Source of the DNA: Auanema rhodensis | Lineage: Eukaryota; Nematoda; Chromadorea; Rhabditida; Rhabditidae | Reading direction: 5' to 3' | Assembly: GCA_964057225.1 (NCBI GenBank) | Contig: OZ059894.1 | Span: 17,824,476-17,888,475 of the forward strand | Length of the DNA: 64,000 bases | Part shown: piece after piece, positions 1-18,275 of the stretch | Layout of the letters: the number at the start of each line of letters is the position of its first letter | Position numbering within the stretch: position 1 is the first letter of the stretch | Program-made: the position numbers and the translations under genes | The notes under the pieces: model-generated | What the model was told of the DNA's origin: nothing | Databases searched by the model: none | The model's input: the letters and a program-made list of their open reading frames with translations, nothing else

Positions 1-3000
1 TAAGTCTCCTCTAGTCAATCTCCTGTCCAAAATGACCTATTTCTCTCTCTCTCTCATCCCCCTCTCACTCCGTTACTTACTTCCAAGTTGCGCTCTAGCC
101 ATACACATATACATATACACACCCTTCTTTAACTTTTCCATTTCCAGCATCTTTCTCACATTTTCGTCATTCGAAAGGAAATAACAAAGTCTGATACTCG
201 AGTCCTGAGCAGAATTTTCCTAGAAATGCCGGCAAAAAGCTCTTGTATTGTATAGGCCCGTCCGTTCAGTTGTCCTTGTACAAACATATATATATATATA
301 TATTATATGTAATATATATATATATATATATATACAATACAAAAACCATAATTTTATTTCTTTTTATTCCATAATTTTTAATTTTAAAAAAATAATATTT
401 TAATATGAAACTATTAATATACTTTATAGAAGTAATAATATTATATATTGACTTAACTATATGAATATACATTGGTCATGTTATTTTTTTTTATTTTTTA
501 CAGCTTTCTCTGTCTTCAAATAATGACTGATGTTTAGATAGGGTGAGATTTGAATAGCAAACTCCCTAAGGTATCGTGCATCTCATTTAGCTTTAAGCAT
601 CAGAAGATCAACAGGGTAGTTGTTCTTTCTACTTATACTAAGACTCATTTATAACAAAAAAAAACTAAAATATAAAAATTAAATTTTACATTTAATGATT
701 TCGTTGAATCTTTAATCCTAATTGTAGTTGAATGGTTAAAAAACTTTTTACTGAATATGAGTTCGCCTTGAGTTCAGTCATTAATCTTTGGAATAAGAGC
801 CTTCTGAAGAATTGGTTTCTGAATATTTTCATATGTGCCGCTGTATCTTTATTTTTTTTTTGAAATTTTCAATTCTTGATCGAATTTTCTCATAATTGTC
901 CTTGAAGAAAATCACTTTAAACAAGGATTTAACACAAAAAACACAACATATTCTCTTCCCTTACTGCCACTTTTCGTTGATTTTTCATTTGACATCTTGA
1001 AAGTTAATTTCAAAATACCAAATTCTTAGTAAACAATGAATGTTTATTTTTGAAAAAAAAAGAAAAAAGATCTTCAGTTTCCCTTTTTTTCCATTTTTGG
1101 TTTATTTTAAAATATTTCAGTTAGATATAAGTTAGTTTTTAGTTTCTTTCAGCATATAACTCTCCAATATAAATATTCTTCAACCTTGTTTTCCGTTTCG
1201 TAATTGAATATCATCAGATGTAGAGTGGCTTTCAGTCTTGTTGCAACATGGAACCTTCTTTTTCATGTCCAGCTTCATATTCTTCTACTTCTTGCTCTGC
1301 TACAAAGTATTTTTATAAATCATATGCTTATACATCTATAGATATAGAGAAACCTGAATATAGTTAAAAATACAATTAACTATGCTTTATCCAAACAATA
1401 AATTTAATTTTTTTCAATCTTTGTGACATCTTATTTCATCCAATTTCTTCTTCATACTTAATTTTTCATAAATTTTACCTATTTAAATATAATATATTTA
1501 ACATAATATTAATATTTTATTCTTAAAAATAACCTTTAAATCATTTTTTTTGCAAAATTTCTCATGTTATATTAGAAATATTAACCATATAAGCAAAATA
1601 TTTAAAACATATTTGATATATTAACTATTCGACACTACTTCTTATATGAAAATGTTTTATTCTTTTCTCAATTTATATGAATATTAATTCAAAAAACCTT
1701 CATAAAAAGATATTTTATCACATGTCTTAATCATTTTTCAATTTATGGCTTTGTTAAAGTACCACTAGACTATAGACGATTGAAAGAAATATTTTGTATA
1801 ATAACCTTCTTTCAATTTTATTTATAAGAAATCATTTAATTTATTTTATATGAATAGAAATTTTGTTCTTTTTTCCAAATAGTTCTTTTCCATATAAACT
1901 ACAACCAGAAAATGTTTAAACTCACAAATCAGAAACCAACTTGAGCTTATGTTCAATGTCGATGCTTTAAATCTGACAAAAGTTGCAACTTTCAGTAAAG
2001 ATGGTAAAGCATCTCATTTTTCGTATTTTAGTGTCACATAACCTCTATAAATCATATTTTTCATATTCAATAATAGTCAAACTTTACATATCTCCCTAAG
2101 GAAACGTTCTTTGTGAGTTTTTTTTTAAATATATACATATAATATATTGGAATATTCATGTTAAATATTCATTTTATAATATTATATATACAACATACTT
2201 ATATTCAATTTTTTTTACTTTCTTAGTTGAAATAACCAACCAGAATTGCTAGTCTATATCTCTCCATATGTGCTTTCCAGTAGTTGTGTTGAGTGTATCA
2301 GTATATTTACGATTCTGATGAAGATTGATGGAGTGGACGTGAAATAACTAAGAAAAGAGCAGAAGATGATTCAAAAGAAAAAATTAAAATTTAGAAATTG
2401 TTAAAATGAATGAGAAATATATTGATATTTACATGAGAATATGGATATCTATGTAGTATATCTCATAGTAAATCTTAAGTATTACAAAGTCTTCTAATCT
2501 TCTGTTTCAAACATAGTATGATCTTCAAGCAAACATTACTAAATATATTCTGGAACTCAAGCAGATGTTGTACGAAATGCAAAAATGAAATGAGCAAAGA
2601 GGTCAAAAGTTTGATTAGCAGGAACGAAGAAGCCCACCAACTCATTTTCTCCCACGCGTCTTCTGTTTAACTCTTCAGTCTATGAGCTATAGGATATAGC
2701 TTCTGAACAAGACAAAAACTTCTTTTCCACAGTTTACCCTATTTTTTTACTTTTTTTTGGTCAAAAAAATTTTTTTTTTGAAAATTTGTCTTCATTCAAC
2801 GACAGATATACTTTGAATTGAAAATGGAGACAGGAAAGAAAGAAAAAGTAAGGAGGGAAAAGATATTATATATTCTAACCAATTTCCGATTATTCACACT
2901 TACCTTATACTTACATCCTTTCGTGAACTTTTCATTCATTTTCTTTTATTTTTTGAGAAAAAAATGTCATTGATGTATGTATATGTATGTACTTTACTAT

Positions 3001-4653
3001 AATAATAATAATAATAATAAATATAATCAAAAATCATTGATTAACAATGATTTATACGAAAACTTACATTTGGACAATCTTTTGAAGCCTTACAAGCATG
3101 ATAAAGATCATTTCTGCATATACGAATAGCAATGTTGTATGTATTATTTCAACATTATATTCTTTTATTTTTGGTTGTATAAAATCAAATAAAATACATC
3201 AATTAAACTATTTAAATAAGAATAATTATCTAATTATTCGTATATATTATATACATTTATCTTATATTTGTTTATACAATATTATTTTATTTATTGTTTT
3301 GTTTTGTTTTATTTAATTCTAAACTTTCTTAGTTAGTACTTTAATCCAAGAATAATAAAGTTTAAGCTTCAGTAAATGTCAAAAAGCTGTCAAAATAGAG
3401 AAAGATTCATATACATATGAAGTATCTTAAACATTTATTTTCAATACTTTTCTTTATCCCATCTATCCATCAGTTTAACCAATTATTTCTATACTTAGAA
3501 TAGAAATATTAAACCAGTTGAATATTTTTTTTTCAAAAAAAAAAACGAAGAAATATTGAACAGAAGAAGAAGAAAAAAACAAAAAAAACTTTTTACTCTT
3601 CTTAGTCATGCACAGCAATCCTCCCATTTTTCTGATTTCAGCTGAGCATGCTAAAGTTGGCTTTTTGCTATTTTCATGACAACTATGAAACCATTGAAGA
3701 CGAAGATTTCGTGCGCAAGAACGGAATCTGAAGACATAGTATAGTATTTGAGCTAATGTATGTAGATGTATAGATGTATTTAAAGAAAAAAAAGGAAAAA
3801 TTGTATTACATCGTAAAGAAAAATAGTTATTTCACTTTCATCGATCTATCTATCTATCCATTATCTCTTATATGTATTTCTATATTCATATTTCCCTCTT
3901 CTTTGTATTTCTTCTTCTCCTTGTCTTTCATTCTATTTCCTACTATCTCTTTCACCTTCTCGCCCAGTTTCTAATTCAATTTTTCTGCTTGGATCCTCTA
4001 AATTGTCCCCAGAGAACATAACCATCTAATTTCATTTGCTCACTTTACCACCAAATGAACCTACTTTTCATTCTTTCCTTTTCTTCTTTCTTTCATATTC
4101 TTTACTCTATTACTCTATCTATGTTCATAAAATGGTTTTCAACTTTAGAAACCAAAATTTGTCCGAGAACGGCTTAAAGAACAACTGAACAGTCATTGTT
4201 CTCTTAAGTATTTTACATGATTAAGGACAAATTACATAAACTCAAGCCTAAAATTTGGAATATTATTGAGGTTCTCCAAAACTAAAAGCATTTCTTCCAG
4301 TTTTCAACTTAACTTTGTGTTCTTTTCCAAATAAAACTTTGAACATCCATTATAGAAATGGAAATAAAAATTAATAAACAATCATAATTTCTCTTTATTC
4401 CAATTTCTCTTCTTCTTTGATGTTGAGAAGATTATATTTTTTTCTTCAGCCAATAAATCAAAAAACAAGATAAGCCACCCATTCCATGCATTTCCAATTC
4501 TCATTTTTCTCTTTTAATCGTTTAGCTCATAGTTTTTCATAAAAATGTTGTCGTTGTTTAGAGAAATATTGAATAATTTCTTTAATTTATTTGTAAATCG
4601 AACGTATATATTAAATATTTTAAAGAATTTGAATTAATTCTTTTAGAAGAATA
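1..4653. other. AT-rich spacer, no gene seen
   Basis: I see no convincing exon in this stretch. It is AT-rich with a long TA-dinucleotide block near 284-334, an AAT trinucleotide run near 3001-3020, poly-A/poly-T runs and pyrimidine-rich patches. Open frames here are short, low in complexity and dominated by Tyr, Ile, Phe and Ser codons, as expected from AT-rich non-coding DNA. The last few hundred bases probably contain the promoter of the receptor-like gene that starts at 4654. Confidence 0.6.
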
Positions 4654-5124
4654 ATGCTGAAGAAAATAATCTATTGTTTTCTGTTCATAACTCATTCTAC
4701 TTTATCATCTAGAATACTTGACAGTCCAATAATTATTGAGAGACCATCATCATCTCATATTGAATGGAATGAATTAATACTTGAATATAATCCAGATTCA
4801 TCGCCAATTCCTAATATTACTGTAAGTTTTTATTCTTTTTTCATCTTAACTATATGTTATGGTTTATTCCACTTTTTAGATTTCGTTGCAAATCTCAATG
4901 ACTGCTTTCAAATATAATCCAAATGATCATACTATGCATGTTATTATGGAAATCAATCAAAATTGGATTGATCATCGTTTAGTTTTTCATGGAGAAAAGC
5001 AAATCCCGGTAAGCTATTATCTCAAGTTTTTATAATAAAATGAACTTCGTTCCTTGTCTATGCAACACATTCGGTTGGGATTAGATCTTGATCCTAGTAT
5101 GACGTAACAAGAAATGACATAGCT

Positions 5125-5155
<31 letters not shown>

Positions 5156-5919
5156 GAAGCTAAAATATAATTTTATTGTTTTTAATAACTATAATCTTCA
5201 TTTCATTCATATATATCATATAATTTCTCTTAAAATTTTTTATGAAAATGAAATAAAAGTTCAATTGAACTGTTATGAAGAAATATACTTTTTTCACTTT
5301 GTTTTTGCACAATTTTTTGATTATTATTACGATTTACAAGAGTTATGTGAAAAAATATATATTAAGATATATAATTATAATAATAATAATTATTATTATT
5401 ATTTAAAATATTCATTTATAGATTCCTGAAAGTATACGAATTTGGCAACCAGATACAATAATACATAATTCTGTAACTGATATAATTCGCAAGAAATCTC
5501 TATTTCTCAGTCCTAATGGTTCTGTACAAATGGTGGAACGACGTGATGCTGATGTAATATGTGAAACAAAGGTTCTAACATATTTTGAAAAAAAACTAAT
5601 TTTAATTTGAAATTTATTTCTTCAGTGCTTACTAGCCTTCAGAAGCTTTGCTCATCGTGGTGCTGATTCAATTAGCTATCAGTTAGAATCTTTCATTCCA
5701 TCAACTAATGATACTAAACAATCAATTTCTAAGAAGATTAACAGTGAAATTTTAAATCGTTCATATTCCATATTAGTATATGAATTACATAATAAGAAAG
5801 AAACACAATATAGTTTTATAAACCCATCTATACAAACTATTACAGAAGATTTAATGAAAATGGAAATTAATCTAAATAATAGTAATAATAGTAATAGTAA
5901 TAATAACACCATATCTTGA
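4654..5919 (+). CDS. Secreted Cys-loop-receptor ligand-binding domain, no channel
   Basis: Four exons (4654-4821, 4880-5008, 5422-5571, 5626-5919) give an in-frame 246-residue protein. It starts with a hydrophobic signal peptide (MLKKIIYCFLFITHS), followed by the pattern of a pentameric ligand-gated channel extracellular domain: LILEYNPDSSPIPNIT, a WIDHRL segment (W-x-D-x-x-L) and loop A IWQPDTIIHNS, then SPNGSV before the Cys-loop region and SFAHRGADSISYQL after it. Family members normally have C-x13-C in the Cys-loop. Here only ICETKC is present, with an intron between the two cysteines. No transmembrane segment follows; the protein ends in an Asn/Ser-rich tail coded by AAT/AGT repeats. A secreted acetylcholine-binding-protein-like molecule is the best reading (inference). 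A decayed receptor gene is the alternative, although the frame is intact throughout. Confidence 0.72.
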
Positions 5920-6300
5920 TTATCAGCCTTTTTAACCGATATTTATTGCTCAATTTTTGTATTTAATATGTTAAAATAAATAAATAATAATATTGAAATT
6001 CTTTAATAAACAAAACAAAAATGAATTTTATATATTGACAACCAAAGAGATCAAAGAGAAAATTTATAATTATATAAGAATGACTTAATGAAATTGAGCA
6101 GAATTCGAAGAAAAAACAGATTGATAAATACAAAATTTTTTTTTAAAAAATTTAAAAATAATTATACGACCCAGTTTTGTGAAGAAGACCAGTCATAAGG
6201 CAATAAGATTTGTTTTATTGAAAAAAACATATTTTTCTACGAAGACACGACTGTGAATAAACCCGCATTTTTTTGTGTTTTTTTTTGTTTCGAATGGCTT

Positions 6301-6391
6301 TAGAGAGAAAGAGGGAGAGAGAAAGAAGGAGGAAGGGAGAAAGAAGGAGGGAGAGAGAAAGAGGGAGAGAGAAAGAGGGAGAGACAGAGAA
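6301..6391. repeat. Polypurine GA-rich tract
   Basis: About 90 bases consist almost only of G and A, in variants of GAGAGGGA and GAAAGA. It lies in the 3' flank of the membrane protein gene at 6540-7655. The open frame across it on the minus strand is only a low-complexity Leu/Ser/Phe/Pro translation. Confidence 0.85.
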
Positions 6392-6539
6392 AACAAATTT
6401 AGCTGAGATTATTCAACAAATAACTTGATCCTAGGTTGTTACTATATGAATATGGCAATTATTCGAATCAGAGTTTTCTTGAAATTTGTCTGTTTCTTTG
6501 AAATATTCATGTTGCTTAGCCTATGTTATTCATATATTC

Positions 6540-7655
6540 TTATACTTCTACTGAGAGATAGTCAGCCGAATAGCATATCGAGGGTGTACTAGACGGTGTC
6601 GTTGATACTGTTGTTGCTGCGGATGCAGCTGCAGCTGAAGAAGTGGATGACGATAATGTTGGAGTATTTGGTATCATCGCTGAGTTGAAGGATGATGACG
6701 ATGTTGAGCTAGAAGAAGAGATTCCTCCAGTTAATCCGGCTGGAGGGCTGATTGGCATCTTAATAGCTATCTCATAAGGTGGTGGAGGATTGCGGGGAAT
6801 CCCACAAATCCACATATCTTCCGCGATTGATTCACTCAACATATTTTCTGAAAGAATAAATATAAAGAATGATTAATGTATATATATATTCTCTAGAAAT
6901 TTTTTTTACAGATTGATAAATGAATAAGAACATTGTAAAATACATTTGTTCAAACAGAAATTTAATACAATTGTAAGAACATCACAAGAATTTTAATGCC
7001 CTTGTACAGACTTTTGACTATTTTTTCCATAAAAATGTTATAAACGTTTCAAAATGGTATTTGATCTTTTAAATTTAACGATTTAGAGAAACCGTAAAAA
7101 CATGTTTCAAAAGCAATTCATAACTTCTATTTAGGTGTCTCTTCAAACTTGTGTAATGCTAAATCTTATATATTCAAAATAAAAATTTTTTCTTCTATTT
7201 GATAAAGACTCAAGTAACAAGTTTTTCATAAATTACAACTATAAATATATATAATTAAGTAAAAGTAAAATTATTTTGCCCTTCCATATATGTTAATCCT
7301 ATCACTAATTTGTTAAATTTATTTTGTTTTTTTGGTAAATTTATTTGAAAGTTAAGCTTTTAAAAGGTTAAAACACTTACCAGCGTTATTGCTTTGTTGT
7401 TGTTGTGCCCTATCTACATATTGACTATAAATTCGGCACCCAAAGGTGAATATGAAAACCATAAAGAAAATGCCAATAGTTAGACCGGCAGCAACACCTC
7501 CACTAACTGATGTTGAAGCTGGTTCTGAAATAGAAAATTATATAAAAGAAAATATAAAAGAAACATCTTAGAAACATACTTTCATGATAATCATTAACAT
7601 AGTAACGATCCCATGTTACTGGACGAAATGAATGATATGGCCATAGTGATTGCAT
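6540..7655 (-). CDS. Small single-pass membrane protein with PPPY motif
   Basis: Three exons on the minus strand (7580-7655, 7381-7524, 6540-6847) join to 528 coding bases, 175 residues. A short N-terminal part rich in aromatic residues (MQSLWPYHSFRPVTW) comes first. A glycine/valine-led transmembrane helix follows at about residues 35-57 (SGGVAAGLTIGIFFMVFIFT), then a cytoplasmic tail with a Gln run, the motif NPPPPYEIAIKMP and a Ser/Thr/Ala-rich C-terminus. PPPY is the canonical WW-domain ligand, so the tail probably binds a WW protein such as a NEDD4-type ubiquitin ligase (inference from motif only). There is no signal peptide. The ATG lies immediately after TTTTCAG, suggesting a trans-spliced 5' end, but an undetected upstream exon is possible. 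I do not recognise the family; Shisa- or WBP1-like adaptors share the layout but I see no cysteine-rich module. Confidence 0.65.
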
Positions 7656-7699
7656 CTGAAAACAAAAATATAATTTAAAGACAACTGAATAAAATAATA

Positions 7700-13672
<5,973 letters not shown>

Positions 13673-14499
13673 ATGGAAGCAGAAGCTTTGTACGATTTCG
13701 AAAATACAGACGAGGAGGAACTACGATTTTCTAAAGGAGCTATACTGAAGGTAGGTCCATTTTAGTAGTTTTCAGATTTCACTTATATTATTGTTTATTA
13801 TGGTTATATTTCTTTGATGTTCTCTCAGATTTTAAATACTGATGACAGTAATTGGTATTTTGCTGAAATTAAAGGCCGGGAAGGGTTTGTACCAGTTAAT
13901 TATATAAAGTAATCCTTTCCTTCTTTTCAAATCCATAATAAAAATTTAATTGATCATTTTCATGTATGAAAAACCTTCGTGGTATGTAGATAAAGTCGAT
14001 GGTCAAACTGTTTTTGAGCAACTTTTACGATATCAAACAGGAACTTTTCTTTGTAGGTATTTTCTGGAGCTAGACAGAGAATTAACCAAAGTGGGTTGTT
14101 CCATTTAGGCCCTCACGTTCGTTTCCCGGAGAATTTGCTCTCTCGGTCGTAAATTCCGAATTAAAAATCACTCATTTCCGCATTTTTAAAAACGCAGGTT
14201 CTTTATAATTTTTTCAAGTTTCTCAAAAAAAAGAGATTATAGGCTATTACAACATATGGAAAGAGAAATTCACTTCTTTAAATCAATTAGTAGCTTATTA
14301 CAAACGTCATGCTCTGATTAAATGTGATGTTCCCCTTATATTGACTAAAGCTATGGAGTCAGGTGAACCAAGTGCCTCAACATCATTCAGTTCAACAAGA
14401 AATCAAGTATCAAAAAAATTATACTAGAATTAGTTTTTTTTTCGAATATTGCAGGCAAATGAGGAAAACGAAGATGATGACGAAGTATTTGAAAAATAA
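13673..14499 (+). CDS. GRB2: GRB2/SEM-5-like adaptor, SH3-SH2 only
   Basis: Exons 13673-13750, 13829-13908, 13964-14056, 14109-14197, 14243-14406 and 14455-14499 total 549 bases, 182 residues. The N-terminal SH3 domain (residues 1-53) begins MEAEALYDFENTDEEELRF and ends GFVPVNYIK, very close to GRB2. The SH2 domain (about 58-150) has WYVDKV, the FLVRES-equivalent GTFLCRPS with its phosphotyrosine-binding Arg, PGEFALSV, ITHFRI and SLNQLVAYYKRH. GRB2 family proteins link phosphotyrosine receptors to SOS through two SH3 domains flanking the SH2. Here the second SH3 is absent and the protein ends in an acidic tail (EENEDDDEVFEK). The intron after exon 2 has no AG at the position the reading frame requires; the sequence there is TTTTCAT. 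The domain calls are secure. Whether it works as a Ras adaptor is uncertain, since the C-terminal SH3 is missing. Confidence 0.8.
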
Positions 14500-15078
14500 T
14501 AATAGAGATTTGTGTAGATATAAAATTGAATGTTTCCATGAAATGTATAATAATTTTAATTCGAATGTTTTCCACGTGAGCAGCCAGGTAATCAGCGTAG
14601 CTCTCATATCTTGTTGTGTTCATTGCCAGAACGGTTGCTTTTTGAATATTCAATCTTCTTTTATTCTTTTTATAGAGAAAAAATATATGTGTTTAATGTA
14701 ATTAAAAGATTTTTTTCTCGAAAACATGTACTTGATTTTTAAATTCGAAAAACTTAACTAAATAAATTTATCTTTTCCATTCAAAACTATTTTAAACCAA
14801 AAAAAGAAGATTAACTGAAAATCTGCTATATTCACATTACAAATGGCAGGAACGCAAGCATTGAAAGCTAGAGTCAGACAGCCAGCGTGTTTCTTTTTCA
14901 CTCACGATGTCAATGTACAACATATTCGTTAATCTTCTTTGCGTTTTCGGATTTCTTTCTTTTAACGTCCAATATTTATATTTTGTATTGGTACTAAATT
15001 ACCTCTTACAGTTTTAATTTATTTGGCTAGTTTGATGGCTTTCTGAATTAGAACAATTTTGGGTTAGAAACCAAAGTC

Positions 15079-18000
15079 ATGGTTCCCAAGGAAAAAAAGG
15101 AGAAGAAAAGAAGTGAAAAAGAGAACAGTGACGAGAAAACAAAGGTAGACCGTAAATGTTGGATCTTTTCATAAATATATATATAATTTGTTTTTAGAGA
15201 AGAAGTTCGCTAGTAGATAGTTCTTCGCCCTCAACTTCTTCCACTAGTAGCAGTGTTGATAGTGACGAAAATAGCTCAGGTACTGCTGAGAGCAAAAGCA
15301 CCATGACTTCCATTGATTTGCCTAGTTGCCCAACTTTGCCTACAGACCCCAGTTTGGTATGTTTAAATTTTGATAATTTTGATAATTTCCTTCTTGTTTT
15401 TCGCTTAAACCTTATACCGTGCTTCTTTCAGTATCGAACAGTGTGTACTGACATCCCTCCTAACATAGGCCAAGATATTGGATTCACAAGTCTCTCAAAT
15501 CAATTTCCTGTAAGTTTATAGTTTATATCGATTTTTCAATGTTGTACTATTGATTTAAGTTGAATAATACGCAACCCTCTCCTCCCATTTCCGATGATTC
15601 AAAAAAGAATAAATCCTCGAACAAAAAGAAGCAAGACAAAAGAGATAAAAAGGAAAAGAAGGAAAACACTTCTTTGCGAAATTCATTAGAAACTTCAAAA
15701 ATGGTAATCTGTGCAAAATTTCCTTAACATACATGGGCTTTGTTCAGCGTACACAAGATCAGCATGCTATGAGACGTGAAGTAGCAGAGCTTTTAAAGCT
15801 AAATCCACAACAACCCACATCTCCATCAAGTTATTCTAAAGGTTTTCCGTGAGTTTATTGATGTATTTCAAGCATTCCTATCATGATTTGTTTTTAGAAA
15901 TACGAAAAAATCTGATAATCAAGATAAACTCGCTGCCACAATTGGATTTGGCATTGCCGCTACGGGTATTTATGACAGAATCCCAGAAATGACTGGATGT
16001 AGACAGGATAAAAGCGTAGTATTTCGAGGAGTTACTTATTCAGAATATGTTGGAGAGAAACGCGTTAATTGGAGATCAGCTTATGAAGAAGTTTAGCTAT
16101 TACTTTTTACAAATTTGATCCTATTCTACTTAGACATATATCAAAGAGAAAGAACAGTATGGTCAAATGAAAGTTGATTGGGAAGCTGTGGGAGCTCAAC
16201 GTAAAAAGTTGAAAGCTGTATGTTAAGATATCCATTTTATTTCTTTTAATTTTTGTTATGTCAGATAGTCAATAGACTTGCCAAAAACAAATGGATTCGT
16301 GATTTCCTTCATCTAGTTTTGGATGGAAAAATTAAAAAGGTATTTTTTTATATTTTATTTATTTCGGCATTGATATCTAAAATTATATTTTTAATCAATA
16401 ATTTTAAATTATTCTTTCCTTCTTTATATAAATTTCTCACCTGCTGCACCATGAGAACAACATAAATTATCATTAATTAATTATATGAAATTTAATAATA
16501 TGTTTCTTAAGGTATGGAAAAGAATAGAAATTGTTCAACGTGTATTGAAAGAACATGAAGGTGAACATCCTTATCGTAGCATGGGAAGTACTGCCATGCT
16601 TGAATTAGTTATGCAGGTATGAATCAATTAATTTATGCCTAAGTTAGGTTTCTTTTCTAGGTATTAGTGCAAATGTTAATTGAGCCCGACGACGGTTTTA
16701 ATTTGCTCATGTATTTGGTTACACATTCATTCCCTGAATGTATTCTTAATGATAAAAAAGAGCCTCCTACGGCTCCTTGTTTTCATAGAAATCATAGTGA
16801 TTGCATGTAAATATTGCCATAATTAATATTATTTTATTACTCTATAATAGGCTGGCTGAGCTTATTTTGTCTTCCCTACCTCCTTTATCTCAACGCCGTC
16901 TACTAGCTCATTGTACCACTACTACGAGAAGAAGAGCCATTCATTTCGCAGCTAGTGCAGGAAATCCATGTCAACTAGATGTATTGCTCAAATTTGGTAA
17001 GTTTCTTTGTTATCAAAAAATTATAATTAACTTCCCATTTTCAGATGTTAATACAAATTACATCGATGCTACTGGTAGAGCTCCCATACACTACGGTTTA
17101 GCTCGCAATAATGTTCTTATGGTTTGGTTTTTCAATTTGTTTCTTTTCACACATGTTTACTTGTTAAGTTGCGTCAATTGATGTGGCATGGAACTGATTT
17201 ATCTCTGTTTGATCCCGTTCGAAAGAAGATGCCAGTCGATGATGTTTTAGATAATTATGATGTGAGTTCTTTTATAACAATACTGCTCATCTTATTTCTT
17301 CTACAGGTTAATTACTTCCTAACGGACCGTTTGAAAGCTTTGGAGCGAGCAATGTCTGCTTGGTTGAAGGCCCTATGTGCAGGTGAGTAAAATTAATATA
17401 CTTATACTTTAAGTCTTCACATTTTCAGGCAAATGGAAGCTTGGAAGTGCCGTAACAGCTTTACATTGTACCAGAATAGCTATGTATGGTGATTCTGTGA
17501 ATCAATGTCTCGGAATGGGTGCAGCATATACACGGTTTGGTTATGGAACTAAAACAAATAGTCGACCTGTTAGTTTTTTTTTATGTTTTTCCAAATTATT
17601 TGAATTGTTTTACAGAGAATTGTAAACTTAGCAATGAGAGATGAACAATTAGCCAATATTTCGAAAAATCCTGAGCATTCAGTTGTATGTATTCCTTGGA
17701 ATTAATCGTTTAGCATTAAAAACTATTTCAGATGTTATTCGCCTTGCCTGTTATGTTCACCCCTTATGATCCTATAATGCCTGCTATTGTAAGTTTTTGT
17801 GATTTATTTCAATTTATCATTCTTTTTCTTTCGCACGGTACCAGTTGATTATTTCTTTTTTTTCAGTATCCTCATGTTGTTAGAACGAAATTAGTTGTTG
17901 ACAATGATTATCTCGGTACGCCTGCACATGTTATGTGCCTAGATCCTCAGTACGTTGTCTGTTATATTCAAAACTATCTTTTACTTTAGACTCAAATATA

Positions 18001-18275
18001 CTGCCGGAGGTGTAGAGCAAACTCATGATTTACCTTCCGCATTTCATGAAATGCATAATGGTTACATTTATGCTTGGCAATTTCCTAAAAATGTCGATGA
18101 GCAAAGTTTGTTACTTAATTTTTTCTTTGAGTAATTCGTTTCTGTTTAAGCATCACCTACCCTCACTCTTCCTATTGATCCTTCTCAATTGGGAGGAGCT
18201 ATGGCTAGACATTCGTTGTTCTTCATTCAGGCATATTCAGTGACAAATCTATTTGCCAAGCAGAAATGCGAATAA
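15079..18275 (+). CDS. Ankyrin-repeat protein of unknown family
   Basis: A gene of roughly 17-19 short exons, giving about 700 residues by hand assembly. The first part is highly charged and of low complexity (KEKKEKKRSEKE, Ser-rich stretches, KKNKSSNKKKQDKRDKKEKKE), probably disordered or nuclear-localising. A helical middle region follows (YVGEKRVNWRSAYEE, WKRIEIVQRVLKEHEGEHPYRSMG). Then come ankyrin repeats, recognisable from RRAIHFAASAGNPCQLDVLLKF, DATGRAPIHYGLARNNVLML and TALHCTRIAMYGD. The C-terminal 150 residues (MLFALPVMFTPYDPIMPAI, TPAHVMCLDP, HNGYIYAWQFP) do not match any domain I know. The start at 15079 is the first ATG in frame with the Lys-rich exon, and the stop follows FAKQKCE. 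It lies 580 bp after the adaptor gene and 1.2 kb before ZWILCH. No function is proposed. Confidence 0.7.

Noticed and set aside
6193-6396. 67-codon minus-strand Ser/Leu/Pro-rich frame
   Set aside because: It is the reading of the polypurine tract at 6301-6391.
14363-14701. 112-codon plus-strand frame at the end of the adaptor gene
   Set aside because: It overlaps the last two adaptor exons in another frame and runs through introns; the SH2 frame is clearly the coding one.
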